In this document: positions 1 to 9,048 of the stretch, in pieces | How the letters are laid out: each line of letters starts with the position of its first letter | How positions within the stretch are numbered: the first letter of the stretch is position 1 | NCBI RefSeq assembly: GCF_002531755.2 | Contig: NZ_CP034999.1 | Span: 372,001 to 436,000, forward strand | Length of the DNA stretch: 64,000 bases | Direction of reading: 5' to 3' | Source: Rhizobium acidisoli | GTDB lineage: Bacteria; Pseudomonadota; Alphaproteobacteria; Rhizobiales; Rhizobiaceae | Translations under genes and position numbers: made by a program | The notes under the pieces: generated by a model | The model's input: only the letters and a program-made list of their open reading frames with translations | What the model was told of the DNA's origin: nothing | The model's database searches: none

Positions 1-2
1 TC

Positions 3-950
3 ATGGAAGCGGCCGCTGCAACGGATTCGCCTGTCATCCTGCAGGCGAGCCGCGGGGCCCGAGCCTACGTCAACGACATCATGCTCAAGCACATGATGGA
101 TGCGGTGACGGAGATCTATCCCAATATCCCCGTTTGCGTCCATCTTGACCACGGAAACGAACCGAGCACCTGCGTCACTGCGATCCAGCACGGCTTTACT
201 TCCGTCATGATGGACGGATCGATCCTTGCTGACGGGAAAACCGCGGCCGACTGGGACTACAACGTCAAGGTCACGAGAAGCGTCAGCGACACGGCCCATT
301 GGGCAGGGGTTTCGGTGGAAGGAGAGCTTGGCGTTCTGGGCTCGCTTGAGACCGGTACGGGCGAGGCAGAAGACGGTCATGGTGTCGAAGGCAAGCTCGA
401 TCCGCATCAGCTTTTGACCGATCCGGAGGAAGCCGCGAAGTTTGTCGAAGAGACCAAGGTTGACGCGCTTGCCGTCGCGATGGGCACCAGCCATGGCGCC
501 TATAAGTTCTCACGTCGCCCTGACGGAGACGTCCTTGCAATGGATGTTATCGAGGCGATCCACCGGAAACTCCCGAACACGCACCTCGTCATGCATGGTT
601 CTTCGAGCGTGCCGGAGGAGTTGCAGGAAATTTTCAATCGTTTCGGCGGCCGGATGAAGCCAACCTGGGGCGTGCCGCTCGAGGAAATCCTGCGCGGCAT
701 TCGGCATGGGGTGCGAAAGGTCAACATTGACACGGATTGCCGCATGGCAATGACGGGGCAGGTGCGCAGAGTGCTGGCCGAAGATCCGACAGAATTCGAC
801 CCTCGCAAATATTTGAAGCCCGCAATGATGGCGCTTTCGAAGCTTTGTCGCGAAAGATTCGAAGCTTTCGGAACGGCAGGGCGCGCAAGCTCCATCAACG
901 TTGTGCCGCTCGCGGAAATGGCGAAGCGGTATCGAGCCGGCTCGCTCTAG
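3..950 (+). CDS. fba: Class II fructose-bisphosphate aldolase, 5' partial
   Basis: Zinc-dependent class II aldolase of the Calvin-cycle (CbbA) subtype, cleaving or forming fructose-1,6-bisphosphate or sedoheptulose-1,7-bisphosphate from DHAP and an aldose phosphate in the cytoplasm. Visible signatures are the metal-binding HLDHGN block near residue 47, VEGELGVLG near 104, [10 protein letters not shown] near 159, MHGSSSVP near 198 and the phosphate-binding KVNIDTD near 239. The first ATG lies at the window edge and the N-terminal 30-40 residues usual for the family (through the substrate-entry NxxN region) are missing, so the gene starts upstream. It is followed after 42 bases by two tetrulose-phosphate isomerase genes. 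This suggests a role in condensing D-erythrose-4-phosphate with DHAP rather than housekeeping glycolysis; that role is inference. Confidence 0.9.
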   Translation: MEAAAATDSPVILQASRGARAYVNDIMLKHMMDAVTEIYPNIPVCVHLDHGNEPSTCVTAIQHGFTSVMMDGSILADGKTAADWDYNVKVTRSVSDTAHWAGVSVEGELGVLGSLETGTGEAEDGHGVEGKLDPHQLLTDPEEAAKFVEETKVDALAVAMGTSHGAYKFSRRPDGDVLAMDVIEAIHRKLPNTHLVMHGSSSVPEELQEIFNRFGGRMKPTWGVPLEEILRGIRHGVRKVNIDTDCRMAMTGQVRRVLAEDPTEFDPRKYLKPAMMALSKLCRERFEAFGTAGRASSINVVPLAEMAKRYRAGSL

Positions 951-992
951 TCGGCCAACAGCCATTTGAACGCAAACGTGGTGAAGCGGGAC

Positions 993-1763
993 ATGACCGA
1001 GAAGAAAACCCTCTGGATTGGCACCAGCTGGAAGATGAACAAGACGCTTGCCGATGCCGCGCAGTTCGCGCACGGTCTCAGGGCCGCAGACACCACGTCC
1101 CATCCCCGCATCCAGCGCTTTGTCATCCCTCCTTTCACTGTTGTCCGAGAAGTGAAGACCACGTTGGCGGGCACGTCGGTGAAGGTCGGCGCGCAGAACA
1201 TGCACTGGGACGACGAGGGCGCCTGGACGGGCGAGATTTCCCCCGTGATGCTTAAGGACTGCAACCTCGACATCGTCGAACTTGGTCACTCCGAGAGGCG
1301 TGAACATTTCGGCGAGACAGACGTGACGGTAGGGCTGAAAGTCGAGGCGGCGGTTCGCCACGGCTTGATCCCGCTCATCTGCATAGGGGAGACACTTCCC
1401 GAACGCGAGGCCGGGCGAGCCCGCGACGTCCTCGAGCGCCAGGTTCGCGGCGCATTGGGAAGCCTTTCCACCCACCAGAAGGAAAAACCGATACTGCTTG
1501 CCTACGAGCCTGTTTGGGCCATTGGCGTCAATGGGATCCCCGCGACAGTGGACTACGCCGACGCCCGCCAGGCCGAGATCATCGCGTTCGCGGAAGCCGT
1601 GCTCGGCCGGCGCATTCCCTGCCTCTACGGCGGTTCGGTCAACGCAGACAACTGCGAAGAGCTCATATCCTGCCCTCATGTCGATGGGCTGTTCATCGGC
1701 CGCTCCGCCTGGAAGATCGAGGGCTACCTCGACATCCTCGAAAAGTGCGCGGCCAAAATCTGA
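993..1763 (+). CDS. lerI: Triosephosphate isomerase-like L-erythrulose-1-phosphate isomerase
   Basis: TIM-barrel isomerase of about 256 residues. The catalytic residues of triosephosphate isomerase are present: Lys in SWKMNK, His in ELGHSERR, Glu in AYEPVWAIG, and the phosphate loop YGGSVN near the C-terminus. In rhizobia and Brucella, TIM paralogues paired with an RpiB paralogue (EryH/EryI, also named LerI/DerI) convert L-erythrulose-1-phosphate to D-erythrulose-4-phosphate. The immediate downstream RpiB homologue, 12 bases away, supports that assignment over glycolytic TIM. The reading frame opens 27 bases earlier at 966, but the ATG at 993 gives the N-terminus expected for these proteins. 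The exact substrate is inferred from context. Confidence 0.85.
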   Translation: MTEKKTLWIGTSWKMNKTLADAAQFAHGLRAADTTSHPRIQRFVIPPFTVVREVKTTLAGTSVKVGAQNMHWDDEGAWTGEISPVMLKDCNLDIVELGHSERREHFGETDVTVGLKVEAAVRHGLIPLICIGETLPEREAGRARDVLERQVRGALGSLSTHQKEKPILLAYEPVWAIGVNGIPATVDYADARQAEIIAFAEAVLGRRIPCLYGGSVNADNCEELISCPHVDGLFIGRSAWKIEGYLDILEKCAAKI

Positions 1764-1775
1764 GGAGTGATTAAG

Positions 1776-2231
1776 ATGAAAGTTGCAGTAGCAGGCGACA
1801 GCGCGGGCGAAGGCCTCGCTAAGGTCCTCGCCGATTATCTCAAGGAGCGTTTCGAGGTGTTCGAAGTCTCCCGAACGGACGCCGGTCTCGACGCTTTCTA
1901 TGCGAACCTCTCCGACAGGATCGCCAACGGCGTGCTTGACGGCACCTATGACAAGGCCATCCTCGTGTGCGGCACCGGGATTGGCGTCTGCATTTCGGCC
2001 AACAAGGTACCGGGCATAAGGGCAGCCCTTGCGCACGACACCTACTCCGCCGAGCGGGCGGCGTTGTCGAACAACGCCCAGATCATCACCATGGGCGCCC
2101 GCGTCATCGGGCCGGAGCTCGCGAAGTCTATTGTCGACTCCTTCCTCGCCCAGACGTTCGACGCGAACGGTCGCTCGGCGAGCAATGTTGCCGCGATCGA
2201 CGAGGTCGATACAAAATACCACGCTCGCTAG
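1776..2231 (+). CDS. derI: RpiB-like D-erythrulose-4-phosphate isomerase
   Basis: Sugar-phosphate isomerase of the RpiB/LacAB family, 151 residues, the normal length. The hallmark [20 protein letters not shown] stretch near residues 65-84 carries the catalytic Cys and the anion hole, followed by HD near 88 and [15 protein letters not shown]. Paired with a TIM paralogue, this family converts D-erythrulose-4-phosphate to D-erythrose-4-phosphate (DerI/EryI), feeding the pentose phosphate pathway. The ATG at 1776 is preceded by a clear GAGGAG ribosome site. It is probably co-transcribed with the aldolase and the isomerase before it, and a strong hairpin follows 35 bases after the stop. Ribose-5-phosphate isomerase activity cannot be excluded from sequence. 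Confidence 0.85.
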   Translation: MKVAVAGDSAGEGLAKVLADYLKERFEVFEVSRTDAGLDAFYANLSDRIANGVLDGTYDKAILVCGTGIGVCISANKVPGIRAALAHDTYSAERAALSNNAQIITMGARVIGPELAKSIVDSFLAQTFDANGRSASNVAAIDEVDTKYHAR

Positions 2232-2266
2232 CGGAGAAGATGTGCAAGCATCTGCTCGCGGTCGAC

Positions 2267-2291
2267 GCGCCAGGCGCAATCAGCCTGGCGC
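2267..2291 (+). terminator. Hairpin after the aldolase-isomerase operon
   Basis: A perfect 9-base-pair GC-rich stem (GCGCCAGGC / GCCTGGCGC) with a 7-base loop lies shortly after the RpiB-like gene and before the convergent gntR gene. There is only a weak T-rich tail (ATTAATGTT), so it may be a terminator or an mRNA-stabilising hairpin. Confidence 0.6.
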
Positions 2292-2449
2292 ATTAATGTT
2301 CTCTGGCAATTTCCCGAACCCAGCAATCAGACCGGGCGGCTTGCGGTATCCGGGGCTTCGCGTCCGCCTTCAGATGCCGCCTGTGATGATCGCAGTGAGA
2401 CCTGCGCGAAACGCGTGATGCGCTATGCCTTGACGTGATGTCCTGGCTG

Positions 2450-3151
2450 TCATTTCAACAGCGATGTGCGGAAGTGTTCCATGTTTTCCTCGACGCTCTC
2501 GCGGCTGAGGTCACCGGTCTTTCTGTCCCGGATCATCTCAAACATGTGTTCGTGGAGATCGACTGCGCGCCATTTGCCACTGACCTCCAGCGATTTTTGC
2601 ACCCAAGGCGCGACCATCGTCAGCACGAAGTCGGCGATCACGACGATCAACGGGTTTCCGGCAGCTTTGTATATTGCTCGGTGGAAATCGAGGTCGGCCT
2701 TGAGGAGATCTTCGATCGCGGAGTTCGCATCCTCCGACAGCCTTTTTAGTCGGTCGATGCACTCTCTCATTGCGGCGAGGTCTTCGTCCGTACGCCGCAG
2801 GGACGCGAGTTCTGAACAGTTGCGGTCGAAAACGTATCGCAGCTCCATCAACATCTCAGGCGTCGAGCTCTGAAGATAGAGCTGAAACATCGCAAGCGGC
2901 ATCGCCGGAAGGCCTTCGTCCTTACGGATGTAATTTCCAAAGCCATGACGCGTCTCAACAAGACCCGACACCGCGAGCGTTTTGATCGCCTCCCTGATTG
3001 GAGTGCGACTGATGCCGAGAAGCTGGGCCAGCTCCTTTTCATTGGGAAGTTTGTCACCAGGCCCAAGGTTGCCTTTGGCAATTTCGCCCGTAATGTAGTC
3101 GAGCGCTATGTCCAGCCGGCTTGGGATTTTCTTTGGCTCAACAGACAGCAT
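2450..3151 (-). CDS. GntR-family regulator, FadR/FCD subfamily (GntR1)
   Basis: Transcription factor of 233 residues with an N-terminal winged helix (about residues 10-75; KLPNEKELAQLLGISRTPIREAIKTL is the recognition helix region) and a C-terminal all-helical FCD ligand domain (residues 95-230, with DLDFHRAIYKAAGNP and the metal/ligand-type His residues in DLHEHMFEMI). FCD proteins usually sense sugar acids or other carboxylates and repress catabolic genes. It is transcribed away from the aldolase operon and lies just beyond the SDR gene of the same strand. Three related palindromic motifs (4074-4096, 6500-6515, 14627-14642) upstream of catabolic genes are its likely operators; this link is inferred from proximity and motif sharing. 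Confidence 0.88.
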   Translation of the reverse strand: MLSVEPKKIPSRLDIALDYITGEIAKGNLGPGDKLPNEKELAQLLGISRTPIREAIKTLAVSGLVETRHGFGNYIRKDEGLPAMPLAMFQLYLQSSTPEMLMELRYVFDRNCSELASLRRTDEDLAAMRECIDRLKRLSEDANSAIEDLLKADLDFHRAIYKAAGNPLIVVIADFVLTMVAPWVQKSLEVSGKWRAVDLHEHMFEMIRDRKTGDLSRESVEENMEHFRTSLLK

Positions 3152-3249
3152 TCCTGGTCACGCTCCAATCAAATCGAGAAGGTACGAGGTCATACCGCGT
3201 TTTGCCGCTTGCGACAAATGCCGAACGTCGAACTGGCCACTTCTCCAGG

Positions 3250-4044
3250 TTATTCGCTGATTTGTCCCAGCCGCTTCGAGGCTTTCGGATCGAATGGGAA
3301 CATGAGGCCAGCGGCCAGGAAGCCGCCGTCGACGTTCAGGGTGTGCCCCGTGATATAGGCTGCATCGTCGCTCGCCAGGAACACCGCGGCGTCAGCGATT
3401 TCCGATGGTTCGCCATAACGGCGTTGGGGAACGAGCCGATGATAGGCGTCACGCGTTTCGACCGTGTGCATGACTTTTGAGACCTCGGTCAATATCGGAC
3501 CCGGTGCGATGTTATTCACGTTGATTCCCGATTCGGCGAGTTCCACGGCCATCACCTTCGTGAGAAGTTCGACGCCGGCCTTCGAGGCACCATAGGCCGA
3601 ACGCCCGACACCGCCCTTTTGACCGGACAGTGAAGCGATGTTGATGATTCTCCCATAGCCTTTGGCGGCCATGATCCGAGCAAAGGCTTGCGCCACGAGG
3701 AATGTTCCGGTCAGATTGATCCGGACGACGCGTTCGAATTCCTCTCTCGAGCTGTCGAGAAACAGAGTGGTTGCGCCCACACCCGCGTTGTTAACGAGTA
3801 TGTCGACTGTGCCAAACCGGCTGATCGTTTCCTTAACGATCGTCTCAACGTCTTCGTTGACGGAAATATCGGCGCGGACGGCCAAAGCCCGCTCCCCAAG
3901 CCGCTCGGCGGCTTCGTTCGCCACTTCCAGATCGCGGTCGACGATAGCGACGTTCGCGCCTTCGCGAACATAGGCTTCAGCGATCGCCAGTCCGATCCCC
4001 CGGCCAGCGCCTGTCACCACGGCAGTGCGTCCAGAAAGTCTCAT
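3250..4044 (-). CDS. SDR-family oxidoreductase
   Basis: Classical short-chain dehydrogenase of 264 residues. It has the NAD(P) motif TGAGRGIG near residue 12, NNAG near 89, the catalytic Ser in IASLSGQKGG, and YGASK (Tyr-x-x-x-Lys) near 156, then NNIAPGPI. An acidic residue after the second strand (VDRD) suggests a preference for NAD. The start at 4044 is chosen because a GGAGG site lies about 8 bases upstream; the frame opens at 4134 without a comparable site. It is divergent from the DUF1537 kinase across the motif at 4074-4096, so it is probably co-regulated and may oxidise a polyol or sugar-acid hydroxyl in the same pathway. The substrate is not known. Confidence 0.88.
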   Translation of the reverse strand: MRLSGRTAVVTGAGRGIGLAIAEAYVREGANVAIVDRDLEVANEAAERLGERALAVRADISVNEDVETIVKETISRFGTVDILVNNAGVGATTLFLDSSREEFERVVRINLTGTFLVAQAFARIMAAKGYGRIINIASLSGQKGGVGRSAYGASKAGVELLTKVMAVELAESGINVNNIAPGPILTEVSKVMHTVETRDAYHRLVPQRRYGEPSEIADAAVFLASDDAAYITGHTLNVDGGFLAAGLMFPFDPKASKRLGQISE

Positions 4045-4073
4045 CTCGTCGTCCTCCAATTTTCTCGATATGA

Positions 4074-4125
4074 GGTATAAGGTATAAGGTATGACCTTGA
4101 CAGAGTTATGAGCTGCTTCTATGAG
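4074..4125 (+). promoter_or_regulatory. Divergent promoter with putative GntR1 operator
   Basis: Three tandem 7-base units (GGTATAA, GGTATAA, GGTATGA, 4074-4094) directly precede TTGACA (4097-4102), a 17-base spacer and TATGAG (4120-4125), a plausible sigma-70 promoter for the kinase gene at 4196. The repeat shares its core with motifs at 6500 and 14627, so it is a likely binding site for the GntR encoded at 2450-3151. The site separates the divergent SDR and kinase genes. Confidence 0.6.
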
Positions 4126-4195
4126 TATTGTCAAGAGTGAGGCCCGGCTGATGTATGGAGGAAGATATCATCGGCCGGGATATTGGGAGGATCCA

Positions 4196-5548
4196 ATGAC
4201 ATCAGCTGGAAAGCTCAAGGCCGTGTTTTACGGCGACGACTTCACGGGTTCTTCCGAAAACCTGGCGCAGTTCCATCGCAGTGGCGTGAAGGGCAAGCTG
4301 TATCTGGCGCGCCCCTCAGCACAGACGGCGGCGACGGACTCTCGGTCTTATGATGTGCTTGGCTTCGCCGGCACCGCACGGGCGTTGTCCGGCGTCGAAC
4401 TCGACGAGGAGCTTGACAGCGCGTTTTCGATCATGCGCACCCTCGACAGTCCGCTTATCCAATACAAGATCTGCTCGACGTTCGACTCATCGCCCACCGT
4501 TGGAAGCTATGGTGCTGTCCTGGCGCGCGCTGCGGCTCACTTCGGCAAGAGGGACGTTCCAGTCCTCGCCGCGACCCCGGACTTCGGGCGCTACACCTGT
4601 TTCGGAAACCATTTCGCGCGCTTTGCCGACAGGATAGAGCGGCTGGACCGGCACCCGAGCATGTCGCGCCACCCCAGGACGCCGATGCACGAGGCGGATC
4701 TGCGCATGCATCTGGCTGGGCAAACGGATAAGGAATTCGTCAACGTAACGCTTCCCGCGATCCGGAACCGCTCGGCAATGGACGAGAGTGTGTTCAAGGC
4801 CTTCCAAGAGGGGGCAGGGGTCATTTTCGATGGGCTCGAAAACGCGGATCTTGCGGCTGTCGCCGATCTGCTCTGGGCGCGATATCCCACACGTCCCATG
4901 TTCGCGCTTGCGGCTCAAGGCCTGGCGCAACAACTCGGAGCTCTTTGGGCCCGCTCGGGGCTGCTATCGTCGGCCGAGCCTGTAAAGACGGAGATCGTCG
5001 GAGTCGAAAATCTCCTGGTGTTATCAGGCAGCTGTGCTCTGCAAACCGGGCGCCAGATCGCTGTGGCCGAAGCTTCCGGGTGGAAGCTTGTCCACTTGGA
5101 TGTCTCCAGGATCGCGTCCGACGAACAAGCTACGCCGATTGCCCGGGAGGCTGCTCTTAAGGCGATCGAAGGCCTTGATCGTGGCCGCCCCACAATCATC
5201 TACACGGCTCGCGGGGAGACCGGCCGCGTGGCCGGCGGCGATGTTCCCGCGGAACGCTTGGGAGCCATCTACTGCGACGTCGCACGTGCCGTGCGCCGCG
5301 CGGTTTCCTTGCCGCGGATCGTCTTTTCAGGCGGCGACAGTTCGAGCTATGCGGTGCGGACAATTGGCGCCGAAGCGCTCGAGATTGCCGTTTTTGACGA
5401 GGTACAGAATTGTCACGTCTGCCGTCTTGCCGCACCGGGCGACGCCGACGTCGATGGCCTCGAGGTTATGCTGAAGGGCGGGCAGATCGGTGGCGATGAT
5501 TTCTTCCTCCGGGCCAAGGCGGGCACTGCGGGTTCGGTGGCGGCATAA
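4196..5548 (+). CDS. DUF1537 four-carbon/acid-sugar kinase, OiaK-like
   Basis: ATP-dependent kinase of the four-carbon acid sugar kinase family (DUF1537), 450 residues. The N-terminal domain starts with FYGDDFTGSSEN, the family's substrate-binding signature, followed by KICSTFDSSP near residue 95 and TPDFGRYT near 127. The C-terminal domain carries the nucleotide-binding segments VLSGSCALQTGRQI near 275 and IVFSGGDSSSYAVR near 378. The family phosphorylates threonate, erythronate, 3-oxo-tetronates or 3-oxo-isoapionate. Coexistence with a RuBisCO-like protein and the two tetrulose-phosphate isomerases favours 3-oxo-isoapionate kinase (OiaK). The start at 4196 has a GGGAGGAT ribosome site; the frame opens at 4121. 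It is followed after 10 bases by the BKACE gene. Confidence 0.82.
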   Translation: MTSAGKLKAVFYGDDFTGSSENLAQFHRSGVKGKLYLARPSAQTAATDSRSYDVLGFAGTARALSGVELDEELDSAFSIMRTLDSPLIQYKICSTFDSSPTVGSYGAVLARAAAHFGKRDVPVLAATPDFGRYTCFGNHFARFADRIERLDRHPSMSRHPRTPMHEADLRMHLAGQTDKEFVNVTLPAIRNRSAMDESVFKAFQEGAGVIFDGLENADLAAVADLLWARYPTRPMFALAAQGLAQQLGALWARSGLLSSAEPVKTEIVGVENLLVLSGSCALQTGRQIAVAEASGWKLVHLDVSRIASDEQATPIAREAALKAIEGLDRGRPTIIYTARGETGRVAGGDVPAERLGAIYCDVARAVRRAVSLPRIVFSGGDSSSYAVRTIGAEALEIAVFDEVQNCHVCRLAAPGDADVDGLEVMLKGGQIGGDDFFLRAKAGTAGSVAA

Positions 5549-5558
5549 GGAGCGGAAG

Positions 5559-6446
5559 ATGCAAAAGAAAATCATCCTCGAAGCCAGGGTTAACGAATAC
5601 GCGCCGCGGACTTCCAACCCAAATATCCCTTACACCGCCGACGAGATCGTCGAAGCCGCCGTTGCAGCCCGCAAGGCGGGAGCGGCGATCCTGCATTATC
5701 ATGCCAGGACACCCGACGGCGGAGCGACGAACACCGTAGAAGCAAACGCCGAAATCATCCGCGAAGTCAGGCGGGCGACCGATTTGCTGATCCTGCCCAC
5801 TCTCGGCTTTATCTCGAATGATGCCGACGCCAAGAAGCGCATCGACACGGTCGCAACCCTGGCATTGGACCCGGCTACGAAGCCAGACATTGCTCCGATC
5901 GATACCGGTTCGGCCAATCTCGAGCTTTGGGATGCCGAGACGCGCACGTTCGAAAATCCCGAGCGGTTGTATCTGAACACGACGGAAAGCCTTGCGCATT
6001 ACGCGCGCACACTGAGCGGAAGAGGCGTGAAGCCGAAGTTGGTCTCATGGTCGGTTGGATTCACGCGTCGCGCCATTGCACTGATGGACGCGGGTCTCGT
6101 GAAGGGTCCTGCCTACTTTCTCCTCCACCTGACAGGAGGGCGGTACATCACCGGGCACCCGCCGACCGAGGCTGGTCTTATGGCACATCTTGCATTTCTG
6201 CCAGACGACAGGCCGATCGAATGGACGGTCAATTGCCTTGGGGGCAATCTCTTGAACATCGCTCCTGCGATCTGCCGTCTGGGCGGCCACATGGCTATTG
6301 GAATAGGCGACTACCCTTATCGTGAGCTCGGTATGCCCACGAACGCGGATGTCATATCGCGCGCTGTCGAGATCGCCCAAAAAGTCGGGCGCGAGCCCGC
6401 TACACCCCAAGAGGCACGCGCCATCCTCGAACTCGACGGCGCGTAG
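5559..6446 (+). CDS. BKACE (DUF849) beta-keto acid cleavage enzyme
   Basis: TIM-barrel, metal-dependent enzyme of the beta-keto acid cleavage family, 295 residues. These enzymes condense a 3-oxo acid with acetyl-CoA and release acetoacetate plus a new CoA ester. Visible features are the N-terminal IILEARVNEYAPR strand, the metal-binding His-x-His in ILHYHARTPDGG near residue 47, a DIAPIDTGSANLELW stretch near 110, and a C-terminal HMAIGIGDYPY block that corresponds to the family's GLED region. The start at 5559 follows a GGAGCGGAAG ribosome site. Its place between the acid-sugar kinase and the importer suggests it acts on a 3-oxo sugar acid, perhaps an alternative to phosphorylation and decarboxylation. 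That substrate is inference. Confidence 0.82.
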   Translation: MQKKIILEARVNEYAPRTSNPNIPYTADEIVEAAVAARKAGAAILHYHARTPDGGATNTVEANAEIIREVRRATDLLILPTLGFISNDADAKKRIDTVATLALDPATKPDIAPIDTGSANLELWDAETRTFENPERLYLNTTESLAHYARTLSGRGVKPKLVSWSVGFTRRAIALMDAGLVKGPAYFLLHLTGGRYITGHPPTEAGLMAHLAFLPDDRPIEWTVNCLGGNLLNIAPAICRLGGHMAIGIGDYPYRELGMPTNADVISRAVEIAQKVGREPATPQEARAILELDGA

Positions 6447-6499
6447 AACCAATCCGGCATGCGACCCGCATAGAAGCGGCATAGATTTGGATTTTATGA

Positions 6500-6515
6500 G
6501 GTATGACGTCATATC
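6500..6515 (+). promoter_or_regulatory. Putative GntR1 operator upstream of importer 1
   Basis: GGTATGACGTCATATC is a near-palindrome that abuts the predicted ATG of the ABC ATPase. It shares GGTATGAC and the opposing ATA(C/T)C half with the site at 14627. Its position over the normal ribosome-site region would let a bound repressor block initiation. No good Shine-Dalgarno lies between it and the ATG. Confidence 0.5.
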
Positions 6516-8048
6516 ATGGTGAACGCAACTGAGAAAATAAAACTTCAGACAACCGTGCAGTCGTCGTCGGCACGCGTGCTTCTGCGGGCCGAGGGCGTGG
6601 AAAAGTCGTTCAACGGCGTACCAGCGCTCGTTGATGGCCGACTGACACTAAAGGCTGGGACAGTCCATGCTTTGTGCGGCGGTAATGGCGCCGGCAAGTC
6701 GACATTCCTCAACATCGCGATGGGATTGCTCCGCCGTGATGGCGGGATAGTTGAGATCGATGGCGAGCAGGTCGACTTTAAAAGCGCCGCTGACGCTTTG
6801 CGTCACGGCATCGCGATCATCACTCAAGAGCTTTCCCCGGTCCCCGAGATGACCGTCGCCGAAAACTTATACCTTGGGCGCGAGCCGAAAAGGCTTGGCG
6901 TGCTCATCGATTTCAGCCAGATGCGCCGCGACGCCCAGGCATTCCTCGATGAGCTCGGTTTCGAAGTCGACGCTACCAGGAAGATGGGCGAATTAAGCCT
7001 CGCCCAGATTCAGCTCGTCGAAATTGCGAAGGCTCTCAGCTATAGGGCGCATATCGTCATCATGGACGAGCCGACATCGGCTATCGGCGAACACGAAGTC
7101 CATGTCTTGTTCAACGCGCTCCGCAAGATCACCGCACGCGGTTCCGCAATCGTCTACGTGTCTCACAAACTCACGGAAATCTTTGAGATCGCGGATGAGT
7201 ATACCGTGTTCCGCGACGGCCGTTTCATCGAGACCGGAAACATCAAGGATATCGATCGCCGCCATCTTGTGACACAGATCGTAGGGCGTGAAGTCAAGTT
7301 GGTCGAGAGGGGAAAACCTCTCGAAGACGCGCCGATCCTGCTTTCTGTCTCGAACTTGGCGCGAGGGTCCCATTTCCGGGACATTTCGTTGGACGTGGCG
7401 TCGGGCGAAGTGGTCGGCATCTATGGATTGCTTGGATCCGGCCGAACCGAATTTCTGGAAACTATATTCGGGCTGCATTCTCCGACTGGAGGCGAAATCG
7501 TCTTCGATGGCGGCAAGGTCAAGCCAGGCAGTCCAAAGGACGCAATCCAGCGTGGCATGGCGATGGTGACCGAGGATCGCAAGGACAGCGGTCTCGTGCT
7601 GTCGGCTTCGATTGCCCATAACATCACGCTTTCCTCGCTCGCCCTGATGGCCATCAGCGGTTTCATCCGCGGAGACAAAGAGCGCAGCGCAGTCCAAGAC
7701 ATGATCGTCTCACAGAGGATCAAGTCGGCGTCGCCGGATGTTGCCGTCGAAACTCTGTCAGGCGGCAACCAGCAAAAAGTCGTGCTGGCCCGTTGTCTTC
7801 TGACAAATCCGAAGCTGCTCATTTGCGACGAACCGACGCGCGGCATCGACGAAGGTTCCAAGCAGGAGATCTACGCGTTCCTGCGGGACTTCGCGGCAAA
7901 GGGTAACGGCGTCCTGGTGGTTTCATCGGAGGCACCGGAGATCATGCAGCTCAGTGACAGGATTGCGATCTTCAAACAGGGGCAGCTCGTCAATGTAATC
8001 GACGGTGCCGAGGCATCACAACAGACGCTCATGGATTTGGCGAGCTGA
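6516..8048 (+). CDS. Ribose-type sugar ABC importer ATPase, importer 1
   Basis: Duplicated ABC ATPase of the RbsA/CUT2 class, 510 residues, energising uptake of a monosaccharide. The N-terminal domain has Walker A GGNGAGKST near residue 53 and Walker B IVIMDEPTSA near 183 with the family's weak signature (LSLAQIQLVEIAKAL). The C-terminal domain has a degenerate Walker A (LLGSGRTEF), a good LSGGNQQKVVLARCL signature near 413 and LLICDEPTRGID. The ATG at 6516 is the first in frame but has a poor ribosome site, so a later start is possible. Permease and binding-protein genes follow. It is visibly a close paralogue of the ATPase at 25012-26532. Confidence 0.92.
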   Translation: MVNATEKIKLQTTVQSSSARVLLRAEGVEKSFNGVPALVDGRLTLKAGTVHALCGGNGAGKSTFLNIAMGLLRRDGGIVEIDGEQVDFKSAADALRHGIAIITQELSPVPEMTVAENLYLGREPKRLGVLIDFSQMRRDAQAFLDELGFEVDATRKMGELSLAQIQLVEIAKALSYRAHIVIMDEPTSAIGEHEVHVLFNALRKITARGSAIVYVSHKLTEIFEIADEYTVFRDGRFIETGNIKDIDRRHLVTQIVGREVKLVERGKPLEDAPILLSVSNLARGSHFRDISLDVASGEVVGIYGLLGSGRTEFLETIFGLHSPTGGEIVFDGGKVKPGSPKDAIQRGMAMVTEDRKDSGLVLSASIAHNITLSSLALMAISGFIRGDKERSAVQDMIVSQRIKSASPDVAVETLSGGNQQKVVLARCLLTNPKLLICDEPTRGIDEGSKQEIYAFLRDFAAKGNGVLVVSSEAPEIMQLSDRIAIFKQGQLVNVIDGAEASQQTLMDLAS

Positions 8049-8085
8049 TCGACAGCCCCAATCCGCCAGTGGGAGGATTTGCAAA

Positions 8086-9048
8086 ATGAGTACAATCGCT
8101 TTGGAAAGATCGGGAAGCTTCCGTGCCGGCGAGATGATAAGGCAATTCAGCATCGTCTTGGTGTTCCTGCTGATCGTCGCGTTTTTTTCAGTTGCCAGCC
8201 CTTATTTCATGAGCTGGCCGAACTGGCTCAATCTGGTCCGGCAGTCGTCGATCAACGGCATTCTGGCGATCGGTGTCACCTTCGTGATCTTGACCAAGGG
8301 CATTGACCTGTCCGTTGGCTCGGTCATGGCTATTTCCGGGATGATCGCCGCCAGCCTGGTGACTGAAACCAACGAGCACTTTGTCCTCATCGGCATCTTG
8401 GCCGGACTGGCTGTTGGCGCGGGCCTCGGCCTCGTGAACGGCGTCCTCGTGGCCGCGATCAAAGTTCCGCCGTTCGTGGTGACGCTTGGGATGCTGAGCG
8501 TGGCGCGCGGTCTAACCTTGATCTTCTCCCAGGGAAGTCCGATCCCCAATCTCTCCGACGCCTACAAGTGGATCGGCTCCGGCCAGGTCATGTACATCCC
8601 CGTTCCGATTATCATTCTGTTTCTCGTATTCATCATCGGCTGGCTCGTTCTGAACTACACAACCTTCGGACGCTACGTCTACGCCGTCGGGGGCAATGAG
8701 AAAGCGGCGCGCACGAGCGGCATTTCCACCAAAGTAATCGTCGGCGCGACCTATGTGATCTCGGGTCTGTTGGCTGGTCTTGCGGGACTTGTCCTGACGG
8801 CTCGCACCACCGCCGCGCTGCCGCAAGCTGGCATCGGTTATGAGCTTGACGCGATCGCTGCCGTCGTGATCGGCGGGACGAGCCTTGCGGGCGGCCGAGG
8901 ATCGCTGCTCGGTACTCTCATCGGAGCCCTGATCATTGGCACCATCAATAACGGCATGGACCTGATGGGGGTGTCTTCCTACTACCAGCAGGTGCTCAAG
9001 GGCACCATCATCGTGGTCGCGGTCATCGCCGACCAGTTCCGCAAATAG
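8086..9048 (+). CDS. Ribose-type ABC importer permease, importer 1
   Basis: Inner-membrane permease of the RbsC family, 320 residues with about eight to ten hydrophobic segments. Family markers are NLVRQSSINGILAIGVTFVILTKGIDLSVGSVMA near residues 44-78 and the cytoplasmic coupling region GRYVYAVGGNEKAARTSGIS near 194, then VIGGTSLAGGRGS. The start at 8086 has a GGGAGGATTT ribosome site; the frame opens at 8005 inside the ATPase gene. A single permease gene implies a homodimer. It lies 37 bases after the ATPase gene in the same operon. Confidence 0.93.
   Translation: MSTIALERSGSFRAGEMIRQFSIVLVFLLIVAFFSVASPYFMSWPNWLNLVRQSSINGILAIGVTFVILTKGIDLSVGSVMAISGMIAASLVTETNEHFVLIGILAGLAVGAGLGLVNGVLVAAIKVPPFVVTLGMLSVARGLTLIFSQGSPIPNLSDAYKWIGSGQVMYIPVPIIILFLVFIIGWLVLNYTTFGRYVYAVGGNEKAARTSGISTKVIVGATYVISGLLAGLAGLVLTARTTAALPQAGIGYELDAIAAVVIGGTSLAGGRGSLLGTLIGALIIGTINNGMDLMGVSSYYQQVLKGTIIVVAVIADQFRK

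Noticed and set aside
510..2279. 589-residue open frame on the minus strand
   Set aside because: It lies antisense to the well-supported aldolase and two isomerase genes; high third-position GC opens such frames by chance and the translation shows no family.
4097..4112. TTGACAGAGTTATGAG as a ninth GntR2 operator
   Set aside because: Only the TTGACAGA part agrees with the motif and that is also the -35 consensus; the right half-site TGTCTG is absent.
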